DNA from: an uncultured delta proteobacterium
GTDB lineage: Bacteria; Desulfobacterota; Desulfovibrionia; Desulfovibrionales; Desulfovibrionaceae
Length of the DNA: 46,088 bases
Assembly: GCA_903843965.1 (NCBI GenBank)
Contig: CAIMRY010000027.1
Coordinates: 1-46,088, forward strand
Direction of reading: 5' to 3'
The notes beneath the pieces were generated by a model. The model did no database searches. It had not been told where the DNA came from and saw only the letters and a program-made list of their open reading frames with translations. Made by a program: the position numbers and the translations under genes. Positions 24,557-31,889 of this stretch are shown here, one piece after another (position 1 is the first letter of the stretch; the number at the start of each line of letters is the position of its first letter).

Positions 24557-25788
24557 CCATGCCCCACAGCCCGACGAATCCGGGCGGCCTGCCCGTGCTG
24601 ACCCTGCGCAAGGGCGAGGACCGCCGCCTCCTGGCCGGACACCTGTGGATCTTCAGCAACGAGGTGGACGTGGCCAAAAGCCCGCTCACGTCCTTTGCGC
24701 CGGGGGACTGCGTGCGCGTGGAGTCGGCCCAGGGTCGGCCTCTGGGCAGCGCCTACGTGAATCCCGGCGCGCTCATCGCCGGGCGCGTGTACTGCCAGGA
24801 CGCCACCCGGACCCTGGACGCCGAACTTTTGCGCGCGCGCCTGGCCTCGGCCCTGGCCCTGCGCCAGGACCTCTTCGACGCGCCCTATTACCGCCTGGCC
24901 TTCGGCGAGGGCGACCTGCTGCCCGGCCTGGTGGTGGACCGCTTCGGCGACGTCCTGGCCGTGCAGATCGGCACCGCGGGCATGGAGCGGCTGCGCGCGG
25001 AGATCGTCGCCGCGCTGGCCGAGCTTGTCCGGCCCACGGGCATCCTCTTCAAGAACGACCTGCCGGGCCGCGAGCTGGAGGGCCTGCCGCGCTCGGTCGA
25101 GGCGGCCATGGGCAGCGTGCCGGACGAGGCTGAAATCGAGGAGAACGGCTGCCGCTTCGTCTTTCCCCTAGCCGGCGGCCAGAAGACCGGCTGGTTCTAC
25201 GACATGCGCGCCAACCGCGCCCTGGCCGCCAGTCTGGCGCGGGGCCGCAGCGCGCTGGACGTGTTCTCCTACGCCGGGGGCCTGGGCCTGGCCTGCGCCC
25301 AGGCCGGGGCGGCCTCGGCCACCTGCCTGGACGCCTCACGCACGGCGCTGGACTTCGCAACCAAAAGCGCGGAGCTCTCCGGCCTGGCGGACCGGGTGCA
25401 GACCCTCTGCGTCGACGCCCTTGCCGGGCTGAAGAACCTGCGCGCCCAGGGCCAAAGCTTCGGCCTTGTCAGCGTGGACCCGCCCGCCTTCGTGAAGCGC
25501 CGCAAGGACATGGAGAAAGGCCTGGCCGCCTACCGCACGGTGAACCGCCTGGCCCTGGACCTCACCGAGGACAACGGCTTCTTTTTGTCCTGCTCCTGCT
25601 CCCAGCATGTGGGGCGCGAGGACCTGCGCAAGATGCTTTGCGGGGCCGCGCGCGACGCCGGGGTGCGCCTGCAGATCCTCACCAGCTGCCACCAGGCTGC
25701 GGACCACCCCATCCACCCGGCCATGCCCGAGACGGAATACCTGAAAGGATTCCTGTGCCGGGTCAGCAGGCCGGGCCGGGGGTCGTGA
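24553..25788 (+). CDS. Class I SAM rRNA methyltransferase (RlmI type)
   Basis: A 411-aa protein with an N-terminal PUA domain (LRKGEDRRLLAGHLWIFSNE) and a Rossmann methyltransferase domain: GWFYDMRANRAL, LDVFSYAGGLGLACAQAGA as SAM motif, SVDPPAFVKRRKDM as the catalytic-region motif, then SCSCSQHV. This matches RlmI/YccW enzymes, which make m5C in 23S rRNA in E. coli; exact target here is inferred. The start overlaps the hypF stop and uses AGGAG 8 bp upstream, so translation is coupled to hypF although functions differ. Confidence 0.9.
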   Translation: MTMPHSPTNPGGLPVLTLRKGEDRRLLAGHLWIFSNEVDVAKSPLTSFAPGDCVRVESAQGRPLGSAYVNPGALIAGRVYCQDATRTLDAELLRARLASALALRQDLFDAPYYRLAFGEGDLLPGLVVDRFGDVLAVQIGTAGMERLRAEIVAALAELVRPTGILFKNDLPGRELEGLPRSVEAAMGSVPDEAEIEENGCRFVFPLAGGQKTGWFYDMRANRALAASLARGRSALDVFSYAGGLGLACAQAGAASATCLDASRTALDFATKSAELSGLADRVQTLCVDALAGLKNLRAQGQSFGLVSVDPPAFVKRRKDMEKGLAAYRTVNRLALDLTEDNGFFLSCSCSQHVGREDLRKMLCGAARDAGVRLQILTSCHQAADHPIHPAMPETEYLKGFLCRVSRPGRGS

Positions 25789-25880
25789 ATTCTTGCGCAG
25801 AGTGCGCAGGAATTTCACAGTGGTCCGCTCTTGCGGCCAGCACCGAAAAAAGTCCCCCTGCAATTCCAGTCTGTTGAAAC

Positions 25881-25896
25881 TGGCACAGCCCTTGCT
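25881..25896 (+). promoter_or_regulatory. Sigma-54 promoter of the Ala/Lys-rich secreted protein
   Basis: TGGCAC-AGCCC-TTGCT matches the sigma-54 -24/-12 consensus exactly with the right spacing, about 60 bp upstream of the start codon at 25956. An activator site was not identified. Confidence 0.65.
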
Positions 25897-25955
25897 CTTC
25901 CTGGGGCACCGGGCGCACGCCCGTGCGCACGCCTGCGCCCTTGGAGGAGGACATC

Positions 25956-26261
25956 ATGAAACGCTTTGCACTGGCCTTGGCCATCGTTCTTGCCTGCACG
26001 GCCCTGGCCTTTGCCGCCGCACCGGGCGACAGCGGCCCTGAGACAAAATCCGCCAAGGCCCCCAAGGAAGCCAAGACCGCCAGCGCCGCCAAGAAGCACA
26101 CGGCCCCGGCCAAGGCCAACCACGCTTCGCCTGCCAGGGAGAGCGCGAAGGAGGAGGCCAAGCCCGGCGACATCACCATCACGGGCAAGGCCGGTTCCGT
26201 GACCCAGATCAGCTACGGCCACGGCGCAAAGCCCGAACCCGCGAAGGCCGGAGGCCAATAG
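25956..26261 (+). CDS. Small secreted Ala/Lys-rich protein
   Basis: A 101-aa protein with a clear Sec signal peptide (MKRFALALAIVLACTALAFA, cleavage after about residue 20). The mature part is low-complexity, rich in Ala, Lys, Pro and Glu, and ends with a short ordered-looking segment (DITITGKAGSVTQISYGHG). ATG 25956 follows GGAGGAGGACATC, a very strong ribosome site. A consensus sigma-54 promoter lies about 60 bp upstream and a hairpin with CCCGC/GCGGG arms follows the stop. Family not recognised; it is likely periplasmic and expressed under a specific activator. Confidence 0.75.
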   Translation: MKRFALALAIVLACTALAFAAAPGDSGPETKSAKAPKEAKTASAAKKHTAPAKANHASPARESAKEEAKPGDITITGKAGSVTQISYGHGAKPEPAKAGGQ

Positions 26262-26291
26262 CCCGCAGGCCAGATGGCCGCTGGGGCGGGT
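26262..26291 (+). terminator. Terminator-like hairpin after the Ala/Lys-rich gene
   Basis: CCCGC (26262-26266) pairs with GCGGG (26286-26290) around an inner GGCC-AGAT-GGCC stem, followed by only three Ts. Confidence 0.4.
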
Positions 26292-26563
26292 TTGACTCGT
26301 CCTGGTGCTTCCCTCGCTGTTCCCTCACCGCGTTGCCGCCCTTATTCGCCTCAACGTCGCCCATGAACGCCCAACAGCGCCGTGGCCTTTGCCGCGCCGC
26401 CGCCCGTGCCGACGTGCGCCGGTCGACGGGCGCTGGCGACGTGTGTTGGGCGGCGCAGGGTTGCCCCGGCGCGGAATGCCGGGCAGGGCTTGACGCAGCC
26501 TGCGGTATTGGGCCAGGAAAGGGCCAGCCATTGCCCAAGCTATTCTCCAGGGAGTACTCAGCC

Positions 26564-26905
26564 ATGCCTTCAAGACGTGATGCCCAGGACACGACGCCCG
26601 CCCCCAGCACAAACGCCGCCCGCCCAAGCGTTGACCGGCCCAGCGTTGCCCGGCCAACCGTCGACCTGCGCGAGGTCTGCTGCGGGCTGGTGCCCGCCAT
26701 CCTGGCCGAGCTGGCCCAGGTCCAGGCCGACGAGGTGGACGTGCTCGTCCGCGCAGGCATGGAGGCAGAGATCATCAGCGGATTCGGGTCCGGCGGGCAG
26801 TGGCGGCTCTGCTTCCAGGCGAGCTTCGGCCACGGCCTGGCGCGCTTCACCCGGCGCAGGGCCGACGAGCGGCCCAAGGTCCGCCTGGACACCCTCGACT
26901 ACTAG
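26564..26905 (+). CDS. Small hypothetical protein
   Basis: A 113-aa protein, not recognised. The N-terminal third is low complexity and contains the pentapeptide repeat RPSVD-RPSVA-RPTVD, from three 15-bp DNA units (26621-26665). The rest looks folded (CCGLVPAILAELAQVQADEV, then GMEAEIISGFGSGGQW). No signal peptide. ATG 26564 follows GGGAG at 10 bp; an upstream in-frame ATG near 26363 would add a Cys/Arg-rich stretch without support. The 26291-26563 gap shows no other gene. Confidence 0.55.
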   Translation: MPSRRDAQDTTPAPSTNAARPSVDRPSVARPTVDLREVCCGLVPAILAELAQVQADEVDVLVRAGMEAEIISGFGSGGQWRLCFQASFGHGLARFTRRRADERPKVRLDTLDY

Positions 26906-26979
26906 CCCAGCTTCACGCCAGCCTGGAAACCGGACGCCTGGAACTCAGACAGTCGCCCCGGATTGCCCGGCTGCAAGGC

Positions 26980-27354
26980 CTAGGCCCAGTTGCGGACCTC
27001 GGCCACGTAGCGGTCCAGGTCATTGGGCTCGCCGGGCTTGTGCTCGTCCGGGTACAGCAGGGCGGACATGAAGAAAGGGCTGCCCACGTTCAAGGACATG
27101 GCCGCGCTCTGTGAAAAGCGCTCCAGGCGCTCCCCAGCGGCCCTGCCCAGCCGGGGCTCCAGGGCCTGCACCAGGGCCCTGGCGTCCGCAGCCAGGGCGG
27201 CCAGCAGGGCGGCCTTTTCGCGCATCTTGACCACATACCCGGCCTGGTCGCCCTGGCCGTGGATGATGACCTCGGCCTCGGCCTCGATGGCCTGCACGGC
27301 CTTGGCCCGCTGCTCCAGAAAATCCGCCAGCGTGCTTGCGGCGCTTTTGCTCAT
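26980..27354 (-). CDS. Hypothetical helical protein
   Basis: A 124-aa soluble protein with a long helical N-terminal half (AASTLADFLEQRAKAVQAIE, MREKAALLAALAADARALVQ) and a C-terminal segment with SPFFMSALLYPDEHKPGEP. No domain recognised. ATG 27354 has GGAGGA 6 bp upstream, a strong site, and third positions are strongly G/C, supporting expression. It is convergent with the small gene ending at 26905 and divergent from the rdgC-like operon. Confidence 0.7.
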   Translation of the reverse strand: MSKSAASTLADFLEQRAKAVQAIEAEAEVIIHGQGDQAGYVVKMREKAALLAALAADARALVQALEPRLGRAAGERLERFSQSAAMSLNVGSPFFMSALLYPDEHKPGEPNDLDRYVAEVRNWA

Positions 27355-27599
27355 CTGTGGTCCTCCGGTGTCGTTGTTCAACCCCCAAAGGATATGCGCC
27401 TGCACAGGCCTTGGCAAGGGCCGCAGGCTGCGCCCGTTTTGCCGCAGCGCCCGTCCACAAGGCCCGGCCATAACGCCCGGACAACAACGCAGCCACGGCG
27501 GCTGGACAGCGGGCCCGTTTCCCGGTACCCCCATGCCCTGACCCGAACCGCACAGCCCCGGACCACATAGCCCCGGACCACGACAGCAAGGAGGCCCCA

Positions 27600-28214
27600 G
27601 TGCCGATACTCTCCGCCAGCCTTGGCCTGACCCGCTACCGGGTGGTCGAAGCCATCCCCGACTCCCTCTGGGCCGAGGCCCACAAGCGCCTCAAGGACAA
27701 CGCCTTCCGCGACATCGACGCCACCACCGACGAGCGGGCCTGGGGCTGGTGCAACATCGACAACATGCTCGACATGGACTGGGCCGACTCCCCGCCGGAA
27801 AAGGGCCACTTCCTCTGCTTCAGCCTGCGGCTGGACACCCGGCGCATTCCGCCCGCAGTGTTCAAAAAGCACTGCATGATCGCCCTGGCGAGCGAGCTGG
27901 AGCAGGCCAAGGCCGAGGGCAAGGCCTTCATCTCCAAGGACCGCCGCCGCGAGATCCGCGAGATGGTCATGCTGCGCCTGCGCGCGCGCAGCCTGCCTGT
28001 GCCCGCCGTGTTCGACGCGGTGTGGAACATGCAGACCGGCCGCGTGCTTTTCTGCAGCACCAACGCCAAGGCCAAGACCCTGTTCGAGGACCATTTCAAC
28101 CTGAGCTTCGGGCTGAACCTGGAGCCGCTGACGCCCTTCTTCCTGGCCATGGACATGCTGGGCGAGGCCGCGACCCAGCGCCTGGAGACCCTCGAACCCA
28201 CGAACTTCGTCTAG
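27600..28214 (+). CDS. RdgC-like recombination-associated protein
   Basis: A 204-aa protein resembling RdgC, a DNA-binding ring protein that modulates RecA. Segments shared with the family are LTRYRVVEAIPDSLW, SKDRRREIREMVMLRLRARS, VWNMQTGRVLFCSTNAKAK and LSFGLNLEPLTPF. It is much shorter than the roughly 300-aa E. coli RdgC, so the ring geometry may differ. The start is GTG at 27600 with AAGGAGG 8 bp upstream. It heads an operon with an unknown gene and a GDSL esterase. Confidence 0.75.
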   Translation: MPILSASLGLTRYRVVEAIPDSLWAEAHKRLKDNAFRDIDATTDERAWGWCNIDNMLDMDWADSPPEKGHFLCFSLRLDTRRIPPAVFKKHCMIALASELEQAKAEGKAFISKDRRREIREMVMLRLRARSLPVPAVFDAVWNMQTGRVLFCSTNAKAKTLFEDHFNLSFGLNLEPLTPFFLAMDMLGEAATQRLETLEPTNFV

Positions 28215-28241
28215 GCCGTCGTCTAGACCGGGAGCAGCACC

Positions 28242-28775
28242 ATGGACCTTGCACTGGCAGAACGCGAAAACTCCATCCTCGGCCAGGATTTCCTGACCTG
28301 GCTGTGGCACGTCACCGAGGCCCGGGCCGGCGTGTTCAAGGACCAAGACGGGCGGGAATTCCACCTGCGCATGGAAGAGCGCGTCAGCGTTCAGGGCGGC
28401 GACGGCGAGGGCATGGAGTCCGCCGTGGTCAAGAGCCCCAGCGGCGAGCTGACCGAGGCCAGGAGCGGCCTGCGCTCGGGCAAGAAGGTCAGCCGGGCGC
28501 AGATCAGATTTGAGCGCGACCCCGAGGCCTGGCAGGTGACGCTGAAGGACAACGACTTCTCGCTCTCCGGGCTCAAGACCCCGAAGGTCGAGACCAAGGA
28601 CCGCGGGGACGACGACCCCGACGCAAGAGTGCTGGAAAAGCTCTTCCTGGTCGAGCAGTGCCTGGAGCTGCTCGACGGCGTGTACCGGGAGTTTTTGGCC
28701 GTGCGCCTGGGTCCGGCCAAGTGGGCCGAGGAGACGCGCAGCCTGCGCGAGTGGATCGGCCAGGGCAGGCCATGA
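28242..28775 (+). CDS. Conserved partner of the RdgC-like gene
   Basis: A 177-aa soluble protein, 27 bp after the RdgC-like gene. It begins NSILGQDFLTWLWHVTEA, has a strand-rich middle (KKVSRAQIRFERD, WQVTLKDNDFSLSGLKTPKV) and a helical end (VLEKLFLVEQCLELLDGVYR). No domain name can be given. Its position suggests work with the RdgC-like protein on DNA ends or recombination, which is inference. The stop overlaps the next start (ATGA). Confidence 0.7.
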   Translation: MDLALAERENSILGQDFLTWLWHVTEARAGVFKDQDGREFHLRMEERVSVQGGDGEGMESAVVKSPSGELTEARSGLRSGKKVSRAQIRFERDPEAWQVTLKDNDFSLSGLKTPKVETKDRGDDDPDARVLEKLFLVEQCLELLDGVYREFLAVRLGPAKWAEETRSLREWIGQGRP

Positions 28776-29404
28776 GCCCCGAGCGCATCACCATCGCCGC
28801 CTATGGCGACAGCCTGGTGGAGGGCTGGGGGCTGAACCCCTCCGACGCCCTGCCCGCGCAGCTGGAGGCCGCCCTGATCCGCGCCGGGCAAAACGTCCGG
28901 GTGCTCAATTTCGGCGTTACCGGGGACACCGCGCCAGAGGGCCTGCTGCGCCTGCCCGAGGTGCTGGCGGCCAGGCCCCAGGCCGCGATTCTGGAGTTCG
29001 GCGCCAACGACTGCTACCAGGGCGTGCCCGTGGAGGAGACCGAAAAGGCCCTCTCGGACATGGTCCACGGCCTGCTCGGGGCCGGGGTGGCCGTGCTCAT
29101 CGCAGGCTGGCGCACGCGGGAGGACCTCTTCTCGCAATACGCCGACGACCCCATGCTGGCCGGAATGCTGCCCATGGCCCCGCCGCTGTTCAACGCGGAC
29201 TACGTCAAACGCTTCAACGAAATCCACGCGGCCCTGGCCCAGCGCCACGGCCTGCCGCTCATGGCGCATATCCTGGACCCGCTGGGCGAGCCTCTGCCGG
29301 GCCAGGCCAGCCACTTCCAGGCCGACGGCGTGCACCCCAGCGCCACCGGCGCGCGCATCCTGGCCGAGGTGCTGGCCCAGACCCTGCTGCCGCTCTTGCC
29401 CTAG
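28772..29404 (+). CDS. SGNH/GDSL arylesterase (TesA-like)
   Basis: A 210-aa SGNH hydrolase. Block I is AAYGDSLVEGWG (nucleophile Ser), block II NFGVTGDTA (Gly), block III EFGANDCY (Asn), block V DGVHPSATG (Asp-His), so the catalytic set is complete. It lacks a signal peptide, so it is probably cytoplasmic, unlike periplasmic TesA. Starts at 28772 overlapping the preceding stop. Substrate could be thioesters or aryl esters. A strong terminator follows at 29436. Confidence 0.9.
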   Translation: MSPERITIAAYGDSLVEGWGLNPSDALPAQLEAALIRAGQNVRVLNFGVTGDTAPEGLLRLPEVLAARPQAAILEFGANDCYQGVPVEETEKALSDMVHGLLGAGVAVLIAGWRTREDLFSQYADDPMLAGMLPMAPPLFNADYVKRFNEIHAALAQRHGLPLMAHILDPLGEPLPGQASHFQADGVHPSATGARILAEVLAQTLLPLLP

Positions 29405-29435
29405 CCGGCGCACCCGCCGAAAGATGACAGCAAAT

Positions 29436-29475
29436 GCGCGGGCTCCCGGCACAGGGGGCCCGCGCGCTGTTTTTT
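29436..29475 (+). terminator. Rho-independent terminator of the RdgC-like operon
   Basis: GCGCGGGC (29436-29443) pairs with GCCCGCGC (29458-29465), then gctg and TTTTTT (29470-29475). Confidence 0.85.
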
Positions 29476-29490
29476 AAGCCGGGCCGGGCC

Positions 29491-29793
29491 CTAGCCCAGC
29501 CGCTTCCAGAAGCCCAGCTCCGACGGACCGACCAGGCGCGGGCCCACTGCCGCGCGGAAGGCGGCCAGGTGGGCGGTCAGGTTGTGCGCGTCCAGGGCGG
29601 CCTGGTCCTGCCAGCGCTCATAAAAGAGCACCCGGTGCGGGTCCTCTGCGCTCACGTGGGCGGCGTACTCCAGGCAGCCCGGCTCGCCGCGCGTGGCGCA
29701 GACCACGGCGGCCAGGGCCGAGAGCTCCGGCTCGGCCACGGGCTCGGCAAAGGTCAGCGCGGCCAGCAGGGTGATGGGATCGCGTTCAGGCAT
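29491..29793 (-). CDS. Antibiotic biosynthesis monooxygenase-type (ABM) protein
   Basis: A 100-aa ABM-fold protein, the dimeric ferredoxin-like fold of YgiN quinol monooxygenases. Typical pieces are ITLLAALTFAEP, TRGEPGCLEYAAHVS, RVLFYERWQDQAALDAHNLT and HLAAF. It may act on quinols or as a small stress enzyme; family members differ widely in function. ATG 29793 follows AGGAGT. An upstream in-frame extension runs through a 12-bp repeat array and was rejected. Confidence 0.85.
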   Translation of the reverse strand: MPERDPITLLAALTFAEPVAEPELSALAAVVCATRGEPGCLEYAAHVSAEDPHRVLFYERWQDQAALDAHNLTAHLAAFRAAVGPRLVGPSELGFWKRLG

Positions 29794-29901
29794 GGGGGGA
29801 ACTCCTGCATGAGGTTTCAGGCGGGCGAGCCCGCCAAAGGGGGGTGGACCGTCATGAGGTCGACAATTGCCCAGCAGAGGCCAGTCGCGACCGGCGGTGG
29901 C

Positions 29902-29949
29902 CAGAGTCTGAGTCAGAGTCCAAGTCAGAGTCCAAGTCAGAGTCAGAGC
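29902..29949. repeat. Four 12-bp tandem repeats
   Basis: cagagtctgagt (29902-29913), cagagtccaagt (29914-29925), cagagtccaagt (29926-29937), cagagtcagagc (29938-29949). The array lies in the 304-bp gap (29794-30097) between the ABM-type gene and the membrane protein gene. No gene or clear promoter is visible in that gap. Confidence 0.9.
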
Positions 29950-30097
29950 CAAACTCGGGGCAGCGCGGATTCTATCCGCACCCCACGCGCCAGGTCAACC
30001 CGCCGTGAGGGCATCCCGCAGAGCTGGCCGCCCCGGATAATCGGGCAAGTTCCGGCGGGCCCTTGCTATTTCCCGGCGCATTGCCTACCAACGCAGC

Positions 30098-30727
30098 ATG
30101 GACTGGCGCGAATGCATCCTCATCCTCTACAGCTCGAACCTGTCCATCAAGGTCCTGGCCTACCTGCTGACCCTGGCCCTGATCACCATCTTCTCCGGCG
30201 GGCTGCACGGCTTCGTGTTCCTGCTTGCGCCCTTCGGGCTCGACGTTTTCGGCGCAGGGTACATCCGGCTGAACCACGGGGCCTTCCAGGAAGACGTGCT
30301 GGAGCTTCTGGAGGCCGACTGCCTGCGCGCCTGCGGCATCGACAAGGCCGCAGTCCACTTCAGCCACGTCGAGACCACCGGCTCGCTCGACCACTGGCGG
30401 CTCAAGGATCTCAAAACCGACATCATGCACAGCATGATGGCCCCCAGGACGGACTTCGTGGTCATCGCCGCGCGCAAGGGCCGCATCTTCCCCCTCAAGA
30501 GCTACTTCAAGGTGGGCTACCAGACCGAGGACGCGGGCACGCGCGACGTGTACTACAGCGACATCACGAGCGTGGAGCTCTCCGGCAAGGTGCTGACCAT
30601 GACCACCGCCTCGGGCGAGGCTGTGGCCTACACCGCCCAGGGCGGCAAGGCCGAGGAGGCCGCCACGCTGCTGCGCCAGCGCCTGCGCGAATTCAAGTCG
30701 CGCCGGGGCGAGGCCGAAGACGGATGA
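30098..30727 (+). CDS. Hypothetical membrane-anchored protein
   Basis: A 209-aa protein with one long or two short N-terminal hydrophobic segments (about residues 18-55, KVLAYLLTLALITIFSGG and FVFLLAPFGL), then a soluble domain of beta strands (DFVVIAARKGRIFPLKSYF, VYYSDITSVELSGKVLTMT, TASGEAVAYTAQGG) and a C-terminal helix. The strand pattern resembles a bacterial PH-like fold, which is tentative. ATG 30098; the ribosome site is weak. A GGCTTT/AAAGCC inverted repeat lies about 20 bp after its stop. Confidence 0.65.
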   Translation: MDWRECILILYSSNLSIKVLAYLLTLALITIFSGGLHGFVFLLAPFGLDVFGAGYIRLNHGAFQEDVLELLEADCLRACGIDKAAVHFSHVETTGSLDHWRLKDLKTDIMHSMMAPRTDFVVIAARKGRIFPLKSYFKVGYQTEDAGTRDVYYSDITSVELSGKVLTMTTASGEAVAYTAQGGKAEEAATLLRQRLREFKSRRGEAEDG

Positions 30728-30841
30728 TCATCCAACAGGCAATCACTGGCTTTTTTTGTCCAAAGCCTTGCGCACGACCCCTTCAGACACTACCTATCCA
30801 AATGACAGTGTTGACAGTGGCCCCTGTACCAGGAGCGTCCC

Positions 30842-31783
30842 GTGGCACAGCAGAGCCTTTTCTCCCGCCTGCACCCCAGCCGCCTGGGTCTGCTGGGCCT
30901 GTTGCGCCTGTACAGCCTGCTGCTGCTGCTTATGCCCGCCATTCCCGCCGGTCTTCTGCTCATCTACACGGACATGGACCTGCCGCATGACCGCATCGAC
31001 CTGCTGCTGCTGGCCTGCCTGAGCCTGCCTGTGCTCGCCTCCGCCATTCTGGGCCACGGCATCGTGCGCGCCCTGCTCGGACCGCTGAGGCTCTTGCTGC
31101 AAGGCGCGCAACGGGTCGAGGAGGGGGAGTACGGCCACACCATCGACCTCTCGGGCCACCCGGGCGCGCCGGAGGAGATGGTGCACCTGGTGGGGGCCTT
31201 CAACCGCATGTCCGACACGGTGCGCAGGAACGTGGAGACCATCCAGGCCACCTCGCGCACGGACCAGCTCACCGGGCTGTGCAACCGCAGGCACCTTTTG
31301 TCCGAAGGCTACCGCCTCATCAACATGGCCATCCGCGGGAACACGCCCTGCTGCTGCCTGATGATCGACATCGACCACTTCAAGCTCGTCAACGACAAGC
31401 ACGGCCACCCCGTGGGCGACCGCTACCTCATCCATATCGCCGGGTGCATCGCCGCCTCCACCCGCGACTCGGACCTGACCGCGCGCTACGGGGGCGAGGA
31501 GTTCGTGGTCCTGGCGCCCAACGCCAGCCTGGAGGAGGCGCGCACCTTGGCCGAGCGCATCCGCGCCACCGTGGCCGAGTCCCCGCTCAAGGTGCGCACG
31601 GCCATGCTGAACAACACCGTGAGCATCGGCGTGGCCGAGTACAGCATGGAGCCGCAGTTCGGGGCCAACATCCTTGAGGACATGATCGAAAAGGCCGACA
31701 AGGCCCTGTACCGGGCCAAGCAGTCCGGACGCAACCGCGTGGAGACCTGGCCCTTTCCCCGGCAGCCCAGCAACGCGCTCTAG
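30842..31783 (+). CDS. Membrane diguanylate cyclase (HAMP-GGDEF)
   Basis: A 313-aa protein making c-di-GMP from GTP. Two transmembrane helices (about 15-42 and 52-75) are followed by a HAMP-like linker (LLLQGAQRVEEGEYGHTIDL) and a GGDEF domain. The active site is GGEEF (217-221), with the RDSD inhibitory I-site five residues before it, so activity and product inhibition are expected. The periplasmic loop is very short, so no external sensor domain is present. GTG 30842 follows AGGAG. Two other signalling genes are in the window, but not adjacent. Confidence 0.93.
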   Translation: MAQQSLFSRLHPSRLGLLGLLRLYSLLLLLMPAIPAGLLLIYTDMDLPHDRIDLLLLACLSLPVLASAILGHGIVRALLGPLRLLLQGAQRVEEGEYGHTIDLSGHPGAPEEMVHLVGAFNRMSDTVRRNVETIQATSRTDQLTGLCNRRHLLSEGYRLINMAIRGNTPCCCLMIDIDHFKLVNDKHGHPVGDRYLIHIAGCIAASTRDSDLTARYGGEEFVVLAPNASLEEARTLAERIRATVAESPLKVRTAMLNNTVSIGVAEYSMEPQFGANILEDMIEKADKALYRAKQSGRNRVETWPFPRQPSNAL

Positions 31784-31889
31784 CCTTTGCCCCCTCTCGC
31801 CTTGAACTTGGCCCGCAATTGGCCTAAAGTCCGCCAGCCCTGGCGGCATAGCCGCCCATTTCAGTCCGCATTGCCCCACAGGAGCCCCC

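Noticed and set aside
29902-29949. CRISPR-like array
   Set aside because: The 12-bp units are directly adjacent with no spacers; it is a simple tandem repeat. No cas genes are in the window.
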